A DNA stretch of 64,000 nucleotides, taken from NCBI GenBank assembly GCA_002778195.1, contig PCDI01000001.1, forward strand, positions 5,405,338 to 5,469,337, read 5' to 3'. Below are positions 32,603-41,268 of the stretch, piece by piece. The DNA comes from Raffaelea ambrosiae. Its lineage: Eukaryota; Ascomycota; Sordariomycetes; Ophiostomatales; Ophiostomataceae. The notes beneath the pieces were generated by a model that was not told where the DNA came from, searched no databases, and worked only from the letters and a program-made list of their open reading frames with translations. Made by a program: the position numbers and the translations under genes. Positions within the stretch are counted from its first letter, which is position 1, and every line of letters starts with the position of its first letter.

Positions 32603-33278
32603 AATGGGGTGTTGGATGTCGTTTTACAAAGCGACCAAAGCTTGCCATAGAGCTCGAAAATGTAAAGGCACTGGCGGATGCTTTAATTGTTGAATGGGAT
32701 GGTCAAGTTGCAGCCCCAGCGTATGTCCCCAACAGTGGTCGCCTACTGAATATTGATGTAGGAACAGTGACACAATTTGGGATACTTTTTTGGGGAGGAC
32801 AAAAAGCGGCCCTGTCCTTTGGCCCCAATTTTATCACCGGCGCGTGGAGGCTGCCAAGATAAATTACTGGGAGAGGGTTATGATGTTGAAATCCATGTAC
32901 CTTGTGCTATCGTCATCCTGGCCTTAGGTGGGAAAAAGAGGCATTTTCTCCAATTGCCGTCACCGACATACAAGACGCCGAGGTGAGCCAACTGCCGTCA
33001 AATAAGACATATCGTGTAGCCACGACCCTGCTTCGACCCTGCTTATCGTGACTGTTTCAGCGTCTCTCATTCTTGTGACATGCCTGCCATCTCGGGCTTG
33101 CTCACACCTACCCGAGGTGGACTGCTGCCGAGACGTCGTCCACGATAATGTGCTGGCCAATAAAAATACGGCCAAGCGGCGTCCCAGGCGGCGGTGGAGG
33201 TGGTGCGGCGTTCGGGGTCGGAAAGAAGCCGCGAGAGAGAATCTCCGCCTTGTTGTCGACATGCGTCACGAGCGTATG
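32603..33278. other. Intergenic, no gene supported
   Basis: Only short overlapping open frames without motifs. It runs into the inverted LINE tail at 33279. Confidence 0.45.
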
Positions 33279-33370
33279 GAATATTATTTATTTATTATCC
33301 GCCTTTCTTATCCACTCCTGGCTAATAGCGTCTGGCTAGCCAGAACCCTCCTGGGGGGGAAACTATCACA
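33279..33370 (-). mobile_element. LINE 3'-end relic, copy D (inverted)
   Basis: On the minus strand it reads TTGTGATAG, CCAGGAGGGTTCTGGCTAGC, AGGAGTGGATAAGAAAGG, GCGGATAATAAATAAATAAT: the same 3' terminus as copies A-C with a (TAAA)n-like tail. Only about 90 bases are present, a typical very short 5'-truncated insertion. Confidence 0.75.
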
Positions 33371-34765
33371 AATTGAAGGTGTATAATAAAATAAAGCATG
33401 GTGCCTGGGGAGCCTAGCAAGACGTCTTTCTGTGGAGTATTTCGAGCTACACCGCGCCCGCCAGTATACTATGCACTCTCGCTACGGCTGGCTGCTTCGA
33501 CTTTGCTTATCGTGGCCACGTATTTCCTTCGTGTATCGCACTCCCAAGGCCCCTATTTTCTCAGCCGCACACGAACACGCTCCAGCCTGTTAACACCCTG
33601 CTCCCAGAAGTATGGCATGCTGTCTGGCTTCACCTCGAAAGTAAAAAGGAAAACAAAAGGATACAAGAAGACCGGGCCCGTTGATGAAAAAGGCATCAGC
33701 TTTGCATCTTTTGTTCTCTTCTATCTCGAGCAGATCCACTCTTCAAAGCGGAGGCTCCCGAGCGTCGGCAGGGACGGCGGTCGATGGACGTCTGTTTTGT
33801 CCTCTCTTTTTCTTCGTCGGCACACAATGTCTCTGTTTCGTTCGCCACGCCTTTGTTTCTTTTCACTCTCTGCACCGTTATTGCATTGCAACCCTGCATA
33901 CATGTCCATCTCACGGGCTTCCTTTCTCTCTTTATCACTCTCGTTCATGGCCTAGCCACACCACTTTACGTTCTGTCACACCCCTTCCTGCCTCTTGCCT
34001 CCCTGCTTCAGATCAGGCTTTGCCTCGCCTTCCCTAACGCTTACCTCACGTACATGGCGCTACGCAGCCTATGGAGGTGTACGGAAGGGTGGTTCAGGGA
34101 AGAGAGCAATAAGGACGTTTTTAAAATTAAAAGCAAACGAGAAAAGAGTCAACAACTACGTCGGTGGGAAGAGGACGTGAAAGAAGAGGCTTCGAGAGAC
34201 CGAGGACACTACTTGGTCAGCCTAAGAAGAGGGAAGACAGCTATCGAAGGAAGATGGGAACCCATCGTGACCTGTATCGCGCTCCTCTGGTCTCTCTCCT
34301 CTGTACCCCTGCTTACACTGTCTGGCGTAACCTCTTACATCGCGAACAGCCGGTTGGTCCCATCTCCTGTAACGAGCGTCGTCTCCAAGACGAATCCGAC
34401 GGAGCAGAACTGCCTGAGAGGCATACACCTGTGCGGGCAATGCTAACGCAGCATCGCCCCTCGCTAGGATCCTCGGATCCATGTCTCGTTTTGGATCTTT
34501 GCCGGAACAATTTCACAGGGCGCATAAAGGGTTTAGCAATCTGGGCCTACCAATAGTACCGTTTGCTTGCGAGAAAGGCCTCCCGCTGGCAGGCGTAGAC
34601 CTCTTCGTGCTTCCGCAAAACCGGCGGTATGCAAGCAATAGCCAAGTTCATACGTATATAAAGAGGGCGTCTCTCCCTTTCTCCCTCTCCTCTCTCCTCC
34701 CTCGTCCATCTTCCTTCAACTCCTCTTCTTCCTTCTAGCCCATCTATCTTACTCAATTAGCCACT
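33371..34765. other. Pyrimidine-rich stretch with doubtful open frames
   Basis: A 220-codon frame from ATG 33784 (+) would make a hydrophobic N-terminal half followed by a charged segment, but the overlapping frames are equally open and composition (C/T-rich) explains the hydrophobicity. I do not call a gene. The last 100 bases form the promoter of the gene at 34766. Confidence 0.4.
34655..34663 (+). promoter_or_regulatory. TATA box and pyrimidine tract
   Basis: TATATAAAG lies about 103 bases before ATG 34766 and is followed by a long C/T tract (34669-34738), the usual core promoter and leader layout of well expressed fungal genes. Confidence 0.6.
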
Positions 34766-35752
34766 ATGCATCTCTCCACCTTCCTACCAACCAACTCGCC
34801 GGACAAACACCAGAGCTATGCCTGGCCAGATGGCGATGCCTTTCTCGCGCCCCCCATTGAAAGCGACCTGACCCCCTGGGTGCCCGTCTCAAGGGGCACG
34901 GAATTCGCACGCCTCCCTTCGAACGACTTCGAAGACACGCCACTCGATGGTTTTATGCCGCCGGGCGCTACATGGGTCTCCACGGCGAGCACATGTGCCA
35001 GCAGCCAATGGCAAGGCCAAGACGGTTCTCACGATCTTTGGTCGCTCTCTCCTCTTAGCAGCGAGCTGCATACGCACTTTGTGGAAACATCCAATTTCCC
35101 TATGAGCGACGAGGAGTTTGAGTCCTTCTTTGGCCAATCCACACCTAACAGCTGCTCCAGTGACAGCAGCTCCTCGCCAAGCCCACGGATGTTGGGCGAT
35201 AATGATGTGGTCTTTATCAGCTGTCGGAAGACAAAGGCTATCCCGAATCCGCGCCCAGGTCCGCGCCCCAGCCCGCTCCCAAGCCTACGCCCGAGCCTAC
35301 GTCCGAGCCCACGCCCGAGCGAGCACCCGAACCCAGGTCAAACACGCAGACAGAAGCAGCGGAGACGAGAGCGACGGAAAATAATCAGGTCTAAAGCTCC
35401 AACTCGTTACACAGGCACGGAATGGAACGATGTCCTACTTCATGTGGGACTCCCATCGATGCGGAGCTGGCCATTGCGGCAAAAGCCGTGAAGCATTCTG
35501 TTGGAACCGCTACGTGTACTCTTGGAAGACCGCCGTGGGTTCTACATCGAAGACACTGACAGTTCCCGCCTACTTGATGCAAAAATCTACGTCACAGAGC
35601 AGCCTGGCGGGGATGGTTTTTCCATCATTATTTCGGTGAACGCGCAGAGGAAGATGCTTTGTGGTGTCAACGAAATTGGGGGAAGGTCGATTTTAAAAAG
35701 TGTGATGCCTCTTTATTTGTATCCAATGTCTCCTGCCGGCCCGTATAAATAG
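34766..35752 (+). pseudogene. Pro/Ser/Arg-rich protein of unknown function with an in-frame TGA
   Basis: From ATG 34766 one frame runs 241 codons to TGA at 35489-35491 and then continues open with protein-like sequence (SILLEPLRVLLEDRRGFYIE, then KIYVTEQPGGDGFSIII) to 35752. Residues about 165-190 are a PRPSPRPS-type low-complexity repeat followed by a strongly basic stretch (RRQKQRRRERRKII). Acidic and Ser-rich parts precede it, as in transcription factors. CGA-to-TGA is the simplest change; I found no intron that removes the stop in phase. If TGA is the true end, the gene is simply 34766-35491. Confidence 0.5.
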
Positions 35753-36267
35753 TCTTACGAAATTGAACAAAGTTCATATTACAGTTTGTATGTAGCGTTA
35801 CAGCCACAGCGTTTCCTATCGTTAACGATGGCCTTGAACCGGGCAGTGTTTGCTCGGCCGCGGCTTGCGTGTTAAAAGCCGATGCCGTTCGCCGTCGCAC
35901 CGTTGTCAACGCCGCCGTAGGGAAGCCATGTTCGCCATCCCATACCTTCGAATACACCGAGCACACGATCCTGACAGCCCTGTTCTTGGCTCTTATCGTG
36001 ATCTGAGAGCTTTTCTTTATGACCAAAAGTATATAGCCCAGAACACGGCTTCGCATAGCTTATTTGACAAGGCGGTGCGAAAACTGGGATCAGTCGCTTA
36101 GGCCCTACACAGGGCAATACAGACTTAACAATTAAAACGAAAAAGACATGATTAGAATAATTGATCTCGCGATACGACTAAAGTGAAAGAGGTATATAAA
36201 GGCTACTACTCGTTTTATATTTCTGATGTTTTTTTTGTTGTTTTTTTTACAATTATTTTTGACAAAA
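35753..36267. other. Intergenic, no gene supported
   Basis: Short open frames on both strands (35850-36117) without motif. T-rich just before the tRNA-like module. Confidence 0.45.
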
Positions 36268-36338
36268 GCCCCTGTGGCGCAGTGGTTAAGGCACTGGGTA
36301 TTCCTTGATTGGTAGCGGGTTCGATTCCTGCCAGGGTT
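36268..36338 (+). ncRNA. Degenerate tRNA-like Pol III module
   Basis: TGGCGCAGTGG (36275-36285) fits the A box and GGTTCGATTCC (36318-36328) is a perfect B box. The T arm pairs fully (GCGGG with CCTGC) and the acceptor stem pairs at six of seven positions counting one G-T. The D and anticodon arms do not close properly and the space between them is 2-3 bases short, so it is not a working tRNA. A T run (36337-36341) follows directly, a Pol III stop. Confidence 0.55.
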
Positions 36339-36520
36339 TTTCTTAACTTGCGAATTTTATTTGGCCAATAAATTCGTACCCCGACCTGTTAACGAGTGTG
36401 CTGTCGCCCCCTGTGCACTAATTTAAGCCGGTTGGAGGGCCGCCTTTACGAGCAGGGATAAGTCGGGCCTCTTTGTCCGGGTCCAAGGGCTAAAACACAA
36501 CGGATTTTCAGTGGGAAAAA

Positions 36521-36541
36521 TAGGACTAATGATTAGTCCTA
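36521..36541. repeat. 21-bp perfect palindrome
   Basis: TAGGACTAAT, a central G, then ATTAGTCCTA. It lies inside the possible SINE body between the tRNA-like head and the LINE-like tail and could form a hairpin in RNA. Confidence 0.8.
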
Positions 36542-36636
36542 TTGACGAACTTTTCGGAAGGATAGAAACAGGGGGCTATTTGCTACGGCATACTATGTAT
36601 CTCATTGAATTTCGCACACAACATTATAGTTAGTTC

Positions 36637-36727
36637 TGTGACAGTTTATTCCCCAGAGGGTTCTGTCTAGCTAGTCGCCAATAGTCAGGAGTGGCTGAGA
36701 AAGGCGGATAATAATAATAATAATAAT
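36637..36727 (+). mobile_element. LINE-type 3' end, copy C
   Basis: CTGTGACAG, GAGGGTTCTGTCTAGCTAG, TCGCCAATAGTCAGGAGTGG, CTGAGAAAGGCGGATAA, then (TAA) repeated to 36727. This is the cleanest copy of the dispersed terminus. With the tRNA-like module 370 bases upstream it may be the tail of a SINE (see findings). Confidence 0.75.
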
Positions 36728-37079
36728 TTTTGACAAAATATCAAAAGTACAGTAAAAGAAGTAAAAGAAGAAAAAAAAAATACGTAAGGGCACTCTGTCA
36801 AAGCCCACGGTGTCAAATTGTCCTAATACAGGATTCAGGACAGAGAGAACTCGTATCCTACCAATGTCCCGGGGACCTTGATTAACAGTCTGCAGCCCCC
36901 CCAGCAAGCCTGGCCTCTGGTTTAGGCCCTGGCCGAGCTAACACTGGGCCCTTGGTCCGTCACGGGTCCTAATACGGCCTTTTACCCGTTGCTTTTTGCA
37001 TTCGAAAGGAAGAAAGCTAGCGCAGCTCTTTAGGAAATCCCCAGAGGTACTCAGCCACAATGGCGCAGCCACATAGAAC

Positions 37080-37660
37080 CAGAAGAGGGTCCTGCAAATC
37101 CGGACACACAAGCCACGGGACCGAAAATGGACTCATAGGGCACGCAAACTACGGAAGCTCGAAATGGCACTGCCAACGACAGGACCCTGCTAAAAGGCGT
37201 ACAAGCCCATAGGTAGGTGCCCGAAAATAGACCAGCCTAAACACGTATGCCAAAAAGGCTCCTGAAATGGACCTCCTTGAACGCGCGTAATACTAATGCC
37301 AGGACGGCAACTGCGGTCCTATTCGAGAGTCTTAGAAGAGTGAAGGAGAAGCTTGGTGGTAGTGAACTGGGATAACGGAGTGGTCCTTGGTCACATGCTA
37401 TGGAGCGCTGTAGCAGACCTGTTTAAAGATCGTTAATGTGACGGGCCAGGCCACGGGCGTGGGCAAGGCTCTGCCCAGTCGCGCGCACGGGCCATCGGCC
37501 AGGCGCCAATTCAAGAGAAGCTCCCCGCAAGGGACTGAAAATGGGCCTGCGTGAGACGCGCGCAAGCCACGAGGGACAAAAAATGGGCCTGTTTGGAAGG
37601 CGCGCAAGCCACAAGGGACGAAAAATGGGCCTGCCGGTCAGACTGCGAAGGATGCGCAGG
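37080..37660. repeat. Degenerate tandem repeat around GCAAGCCAC...GAAAATGGGCCTG
   Basis: At 37530-37640 a unit of about 43-48 bases (GCGCAAGCCACGAGGGAC, then AAAATGGGCCTG) occurs two to three times. More diverged versions occur at about 37100-37180 (ACAAGCCACGGGACCGAAAA, then TGGACTC). On the minus strand it reads as RPIFxPLWLAR repeated. No gene start or domain; probably a decayed minisatellite. The rest of 36728-38074 shows no gene. Confidence 0.6.
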
Positions 37661-38074
37661 AGCTCCGATTCACGATTAGCGAAATGCCAAGGCGCGGGAA
37701 GCCCCACTAAAACCTTATTTTTACCTCCTGCCCCACCATCACGTTCGATCCAGGGGTGAAAGCACACCACCGCCGCTCACCTCGATTACTACTATTTTAT
37801 TTCATTTTAAGAGAATACTACATACATATCGCTGACTACCTAAAAGAGATATGCCACCCAAACAACTACCGAAAAAGCCGCGTAATCCATATGACCCAGA
37901 TTTAGCCTCTGCCGTTGCAACGGCATCGCCAAGATTAGAAAGATGCGTCGCAGCGCGCCGCCTGCCGTACATTCGCGTGCAGCATAGAGATCCAAGGCAC
38001 TCGTGACGTTTCACGGCATGCCGCAAGCAATCTCGCCTTTCGCCGCGCTCGGCTGCGCATCCTGTCGTCATTCC

Positions 38075-39032
38075 TCAGATGCATACAGCCGCGCAGACGG
38101 TTCCCACGGCGGCAAACATGGCGCAGAGGAGGCAGCCCAAAGACAGCCGTGGCAAGGCGCCTTGTTCTACCTGAATCCACGTTGGAAGCTGGCCGAGCTT
38201 AGACTGGACAACAAAAAGGATCGCTGTTGTTGCAACAAGGGGCACGCAAAGAAACAGCCCGAGTGCTGTAGCAATCATTATCTGTACGGTCTTGGCGAGC
38301 CCCGCCAATGCAAGAAGCCAACCATACGCAGAGACAATAAAGAGAACCGTCTCGACTAGCATCAGCACCAAGGCGGCGACGAAGCAGCCCTGAATGTAAG
38401 GCGTAGTTAGTCGGCGCAGTGCCGTATCTACGTCGCGGACGGCACCAAACGTGTCCTGTAGAGATGCCTCGACGGTCCCTGGCAGGATGTCGGAGAGATT
38501 CATCGGCAGATCACGGCACGTCACCGTGTGAGCGCTACCCACGCAGAACTGGCGCGAGCCGATGGAGCAATTGTGCGGCAGCGCCGCTGTCACAGCGCCG
38601 ATGCCGGCCGTGGCGGCCGCACCAGCAGCGCTCTTTGCCTGACTAACGACGCTCTCCACCTGGCTAACGACGCCCGGAAGGGCTGTGGTGGCGACGCTGG
38701 CCGCGCTCTTAGCCTGGCTGAGGATGCCCGGAGGCACTGTCGCAGCCCCCGCCGCACTTTTCACCTCGCTGATCACGTTTGGAATGTCTGTCGGGATCGA
38801 ACGTCTTGCGACTAAAGGCGATCGCACTCTAACGACCTGAAGGCCTAGTGCCGTAGCATTGAACTAGGTAGTGGGTTAGTCGTAGACAACGGAAGAGCAG
38901 CCATAACAGCCATACCTGTAGGATAGCCATGCCGGCCGTGGCGTTCTCCGTGTTGCACAGGGCCTCCAGGACCAGTGCCAACAAAACGACGAGCGCGAGC
39001 ACCAAGACGAGTGATATGTAGTGTTTTAGCAT
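38075..39032 (-). CDS. Multi-pass membrane protein of unknown function
   Basis: I read complement(join(38075..38836,38916..39032)), 292 residues, with a 79-base phase-0 intron (GTATGG donor, CGACTAACCC branch, TTCAG acceptor). Residues 7-24 form a strong hydrophobic segment (SLVLVLALVVLLALVLEA). A long Ala/Ser/Gln-rich stretch with heptad character follows (VISEVKSAAGAA, ILSQAKSAAS), then a cysteine-containing segment (CSIGSRQFCVG...C). From about 185 on come three to four membrane spans (FVAALVLMLVETVLFIV, LLALAGLAKTVQIMIA, LFLCVPLVATTAILFVV, LGCLLCAMFAAVGTVC). The topology (one TM, a large lumenal or outer loop, then a TM bundle) recalls SUR7/PalI-like fungal proteins, but the signature is not clear. 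Start ATG 39032 opens the first TM. Confidence 0.7.
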
Positions 39033-39597
39033 GGCTGCGTTTGTGTGGGAAACTTGTTTGGCGATGCTGCGCGGCTGGCGAGACTCATATACAGTGTACC
39101 GCATTAAGCTTGGGCCTGGATCAAGTCGTTGGCGGGAGACGAAGAGAGCTTGGGCCTGGAACCAGAGCTTTGACGGGGAGACAGATGGTCCCTCGGCATG
39201 GTTCGGATCTGGATGTCTATGGATATTATGTATTTGGTACACCCGTTGTTATTTGTGCCTGGTTTTAGGATAGACCACAAGTTGTCCCGGGTCGTAATTG
39301 TGGCCTTCGAACGATAAGCGGTCCAAAACGGCGCCTAGGGCCAGGTATAGCGAAAGCAGGAGGAAGGGATGTTTTGTACATAACGATATGCATCTACGTA
39401 GAAGGTAAAAAACGAAAAAAAAATAATAACGACAAAATTAGTACATAGTTGGTAATACTGTACTAAAAGGAAATAATATACATTTCAAAAAGCGAGAGTC
39501 TTTCTACACAAAGACGATATACAATAATGCCCCGTACCTAGACGGTTACGAAATACAGTCTCTCGTACCATCTAATAAGTAAAAGGCGTGGCACACT

Positions 39598-41215
39598 TTA
39601 GTCTGTCCTTACCGTGCTTTCCTCGGGATTCGGCCGGACTCTCTGGGCAACATGACCGGGCGTGTCTGGTAGAGCGCGGTGTGCTTGGACTTCATGGCCG
39701 GGATGCACGTAAATCGTGTAGGAGCCATCTTTCGTTACTTTGCTGAAACAGCCTGCCGGGGTCACGTTGAGCATGTTCTGATCGAATAGGCCGTAATTCT
39801 TCCGAGCGTATTTGGCTGCCACGCGTTGGACCTGGGCAGGCTGGGATTCATCCACAGTAAGCACATCTGTGACGTCATCGTTTTCCTTGAACACAATACA
39901 GACCCTCCCCTCTCCCACTGGTCCAGCGGCCTAAAAATGCGTTAGTCCGAGCATTTCGTTTCTGAGAGAGGACAAGACCCACGGCAGCTAGTTTCAGCAT
40001 CTTGGATCGAAGCGCTGCCTCATCCATGGTCAGCTGGTGGATGCTGCTTTGAAGTGCGCTCAAGATATCTTTTGTTCCCTTCGGTATGCTCTCGATGAGG
40101 CTGAGCACAGCTTCTTGTTCCTTCGTTTGCGCCTGGACCGTGTTGAGAACAGCTTCTTGCTCCATTATTCGCGCTCGTATCGCCTCCTCCTCGAGCGTCG
40201 CTTTTTCAATCTCGTTCTGTTTGTCTTTTATCTTTTCTTCCACGTTCTTCGATCTCTCTCTCCATTGTTCGATAGATGCCTTGCATTTTTGTTGCCACGC
40301 ATCGTGTTCTTTTTTTCCCTCGTTGTACCGTGCTTCATCCTGTCGTAGTTCGTCAATAGACGTCTCAAGGTCTTGCCTTGTACGGCGGAGACTTTCTAAC
40401 GCTTCTGTGCTTTGGGACTCTGCACTTTCCAAGTCTTGTATTTTGGACTCAAGTTTTTGTTTACTCAGGGCGAGCTCGCGAACGCGAGTCGTTTGCTCTG
40501 CTTCCCAATGATTGGTTTCTTCCACAGCTTGACGGGCCCTATCTTGCAGCCCTTTCTCTGTTGCTTGGACCTGCACTTTGAGTTCCTGCAGGTGTTTGTC
40601 GTATGCCTCATTTTCTTGGATGAGGCGCGTGCTCTCTAGTTGCAGCTGGTCTACGGAGGAAGATAGGCTTTGTTTGGTGTTTTGGAGCGACCGCAGCGAT
40701 AAGGTTGTCGCGTCTTCGTCATGTTTGAGCTGCTGAATCCGAAGCTGTAAAGCCTGCTGGGTGTTCGTCATGTCCTCTAGACGTGCCTCCTTTTCCCGAA
40801 TGGCACTTTCGAGTTTCGTGCACGTCTCTTCGTGCTCTCGCAGCTGGGCTTCGAGCGCCGATACCGCCTGCCTAGAAGACGCGGCTGTCTCATTGGGCGT
40901 CGCGGCGCTGCCTGGCAACGGTAATCGCGGATGGCGGCTCTCTCTGTTCCATAAGACGGTTTCGCCTTCGCAGCCGGCCGGGTGATCCCACCGGATGCGG
41001 GCCGCTCCCGTAAAGAAAGCAAAAAACATGGATCGCTGAACAAAAAGCGACGTGACCGACTTTGTCGGCTCGTCTGTGCTGCCGAGCAGTTTTGTCAAGA
41101 ACAGGGATGGCCGGTCCTGGAGCTGATGCACGTCCCTTGGGATGCCGCATCGATGGACGGTTTGCTGTGGCGTACGGACAAGACAATCGTAAACGTCGTC
41201 GTCAAAACCGGCCAT
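39598..41215 (-). CDS. Long coiled-coil protein
   Basis: I read complement(join(39598..39930,39983..41215)), 521 residues, with a 52-base phase-0 intron (GTGGGT donor, GGACTAACGC branch, TTTTTAG acceptor). After about 110 mixed residues a nearly unbroken coiled coil covers about 115-400 (ALEAQLREHEETCTKLESAI, KDKQNEIEKATLEEEAI). Exon 2 codes a separate small domain with strands (RVCIVFKEND, GSYTIYVHPGHEV). It resembles structural or motor-associated coiled-coil proteins in composition only. The first ATG (41215) lies about 60 bases from the cut 5' end of the opposite-facing NRPS-like gene, so the two may have been joined by a rearrangement. Confidence 0.65.
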
Positions 41216-41268
41216 GCCGTAAGCAATTCAATCCCACCATGTCAGGCCATCACTTGTTCAACTAAGTA

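Noticed and set aside
33784..34446. 220-codon hydrophobic open frame on +
   Set aside because: Hydrophobicity follows from C/T-rich sequence, neighbouring frames are equally open and no intron or motif supports it.
36268..36338. Functional tRNA gene
   Set aside because: D and anticodon arms do not fold and spacing is too short although A and B boxes are good; kept as a degenerate tRNA-like module.
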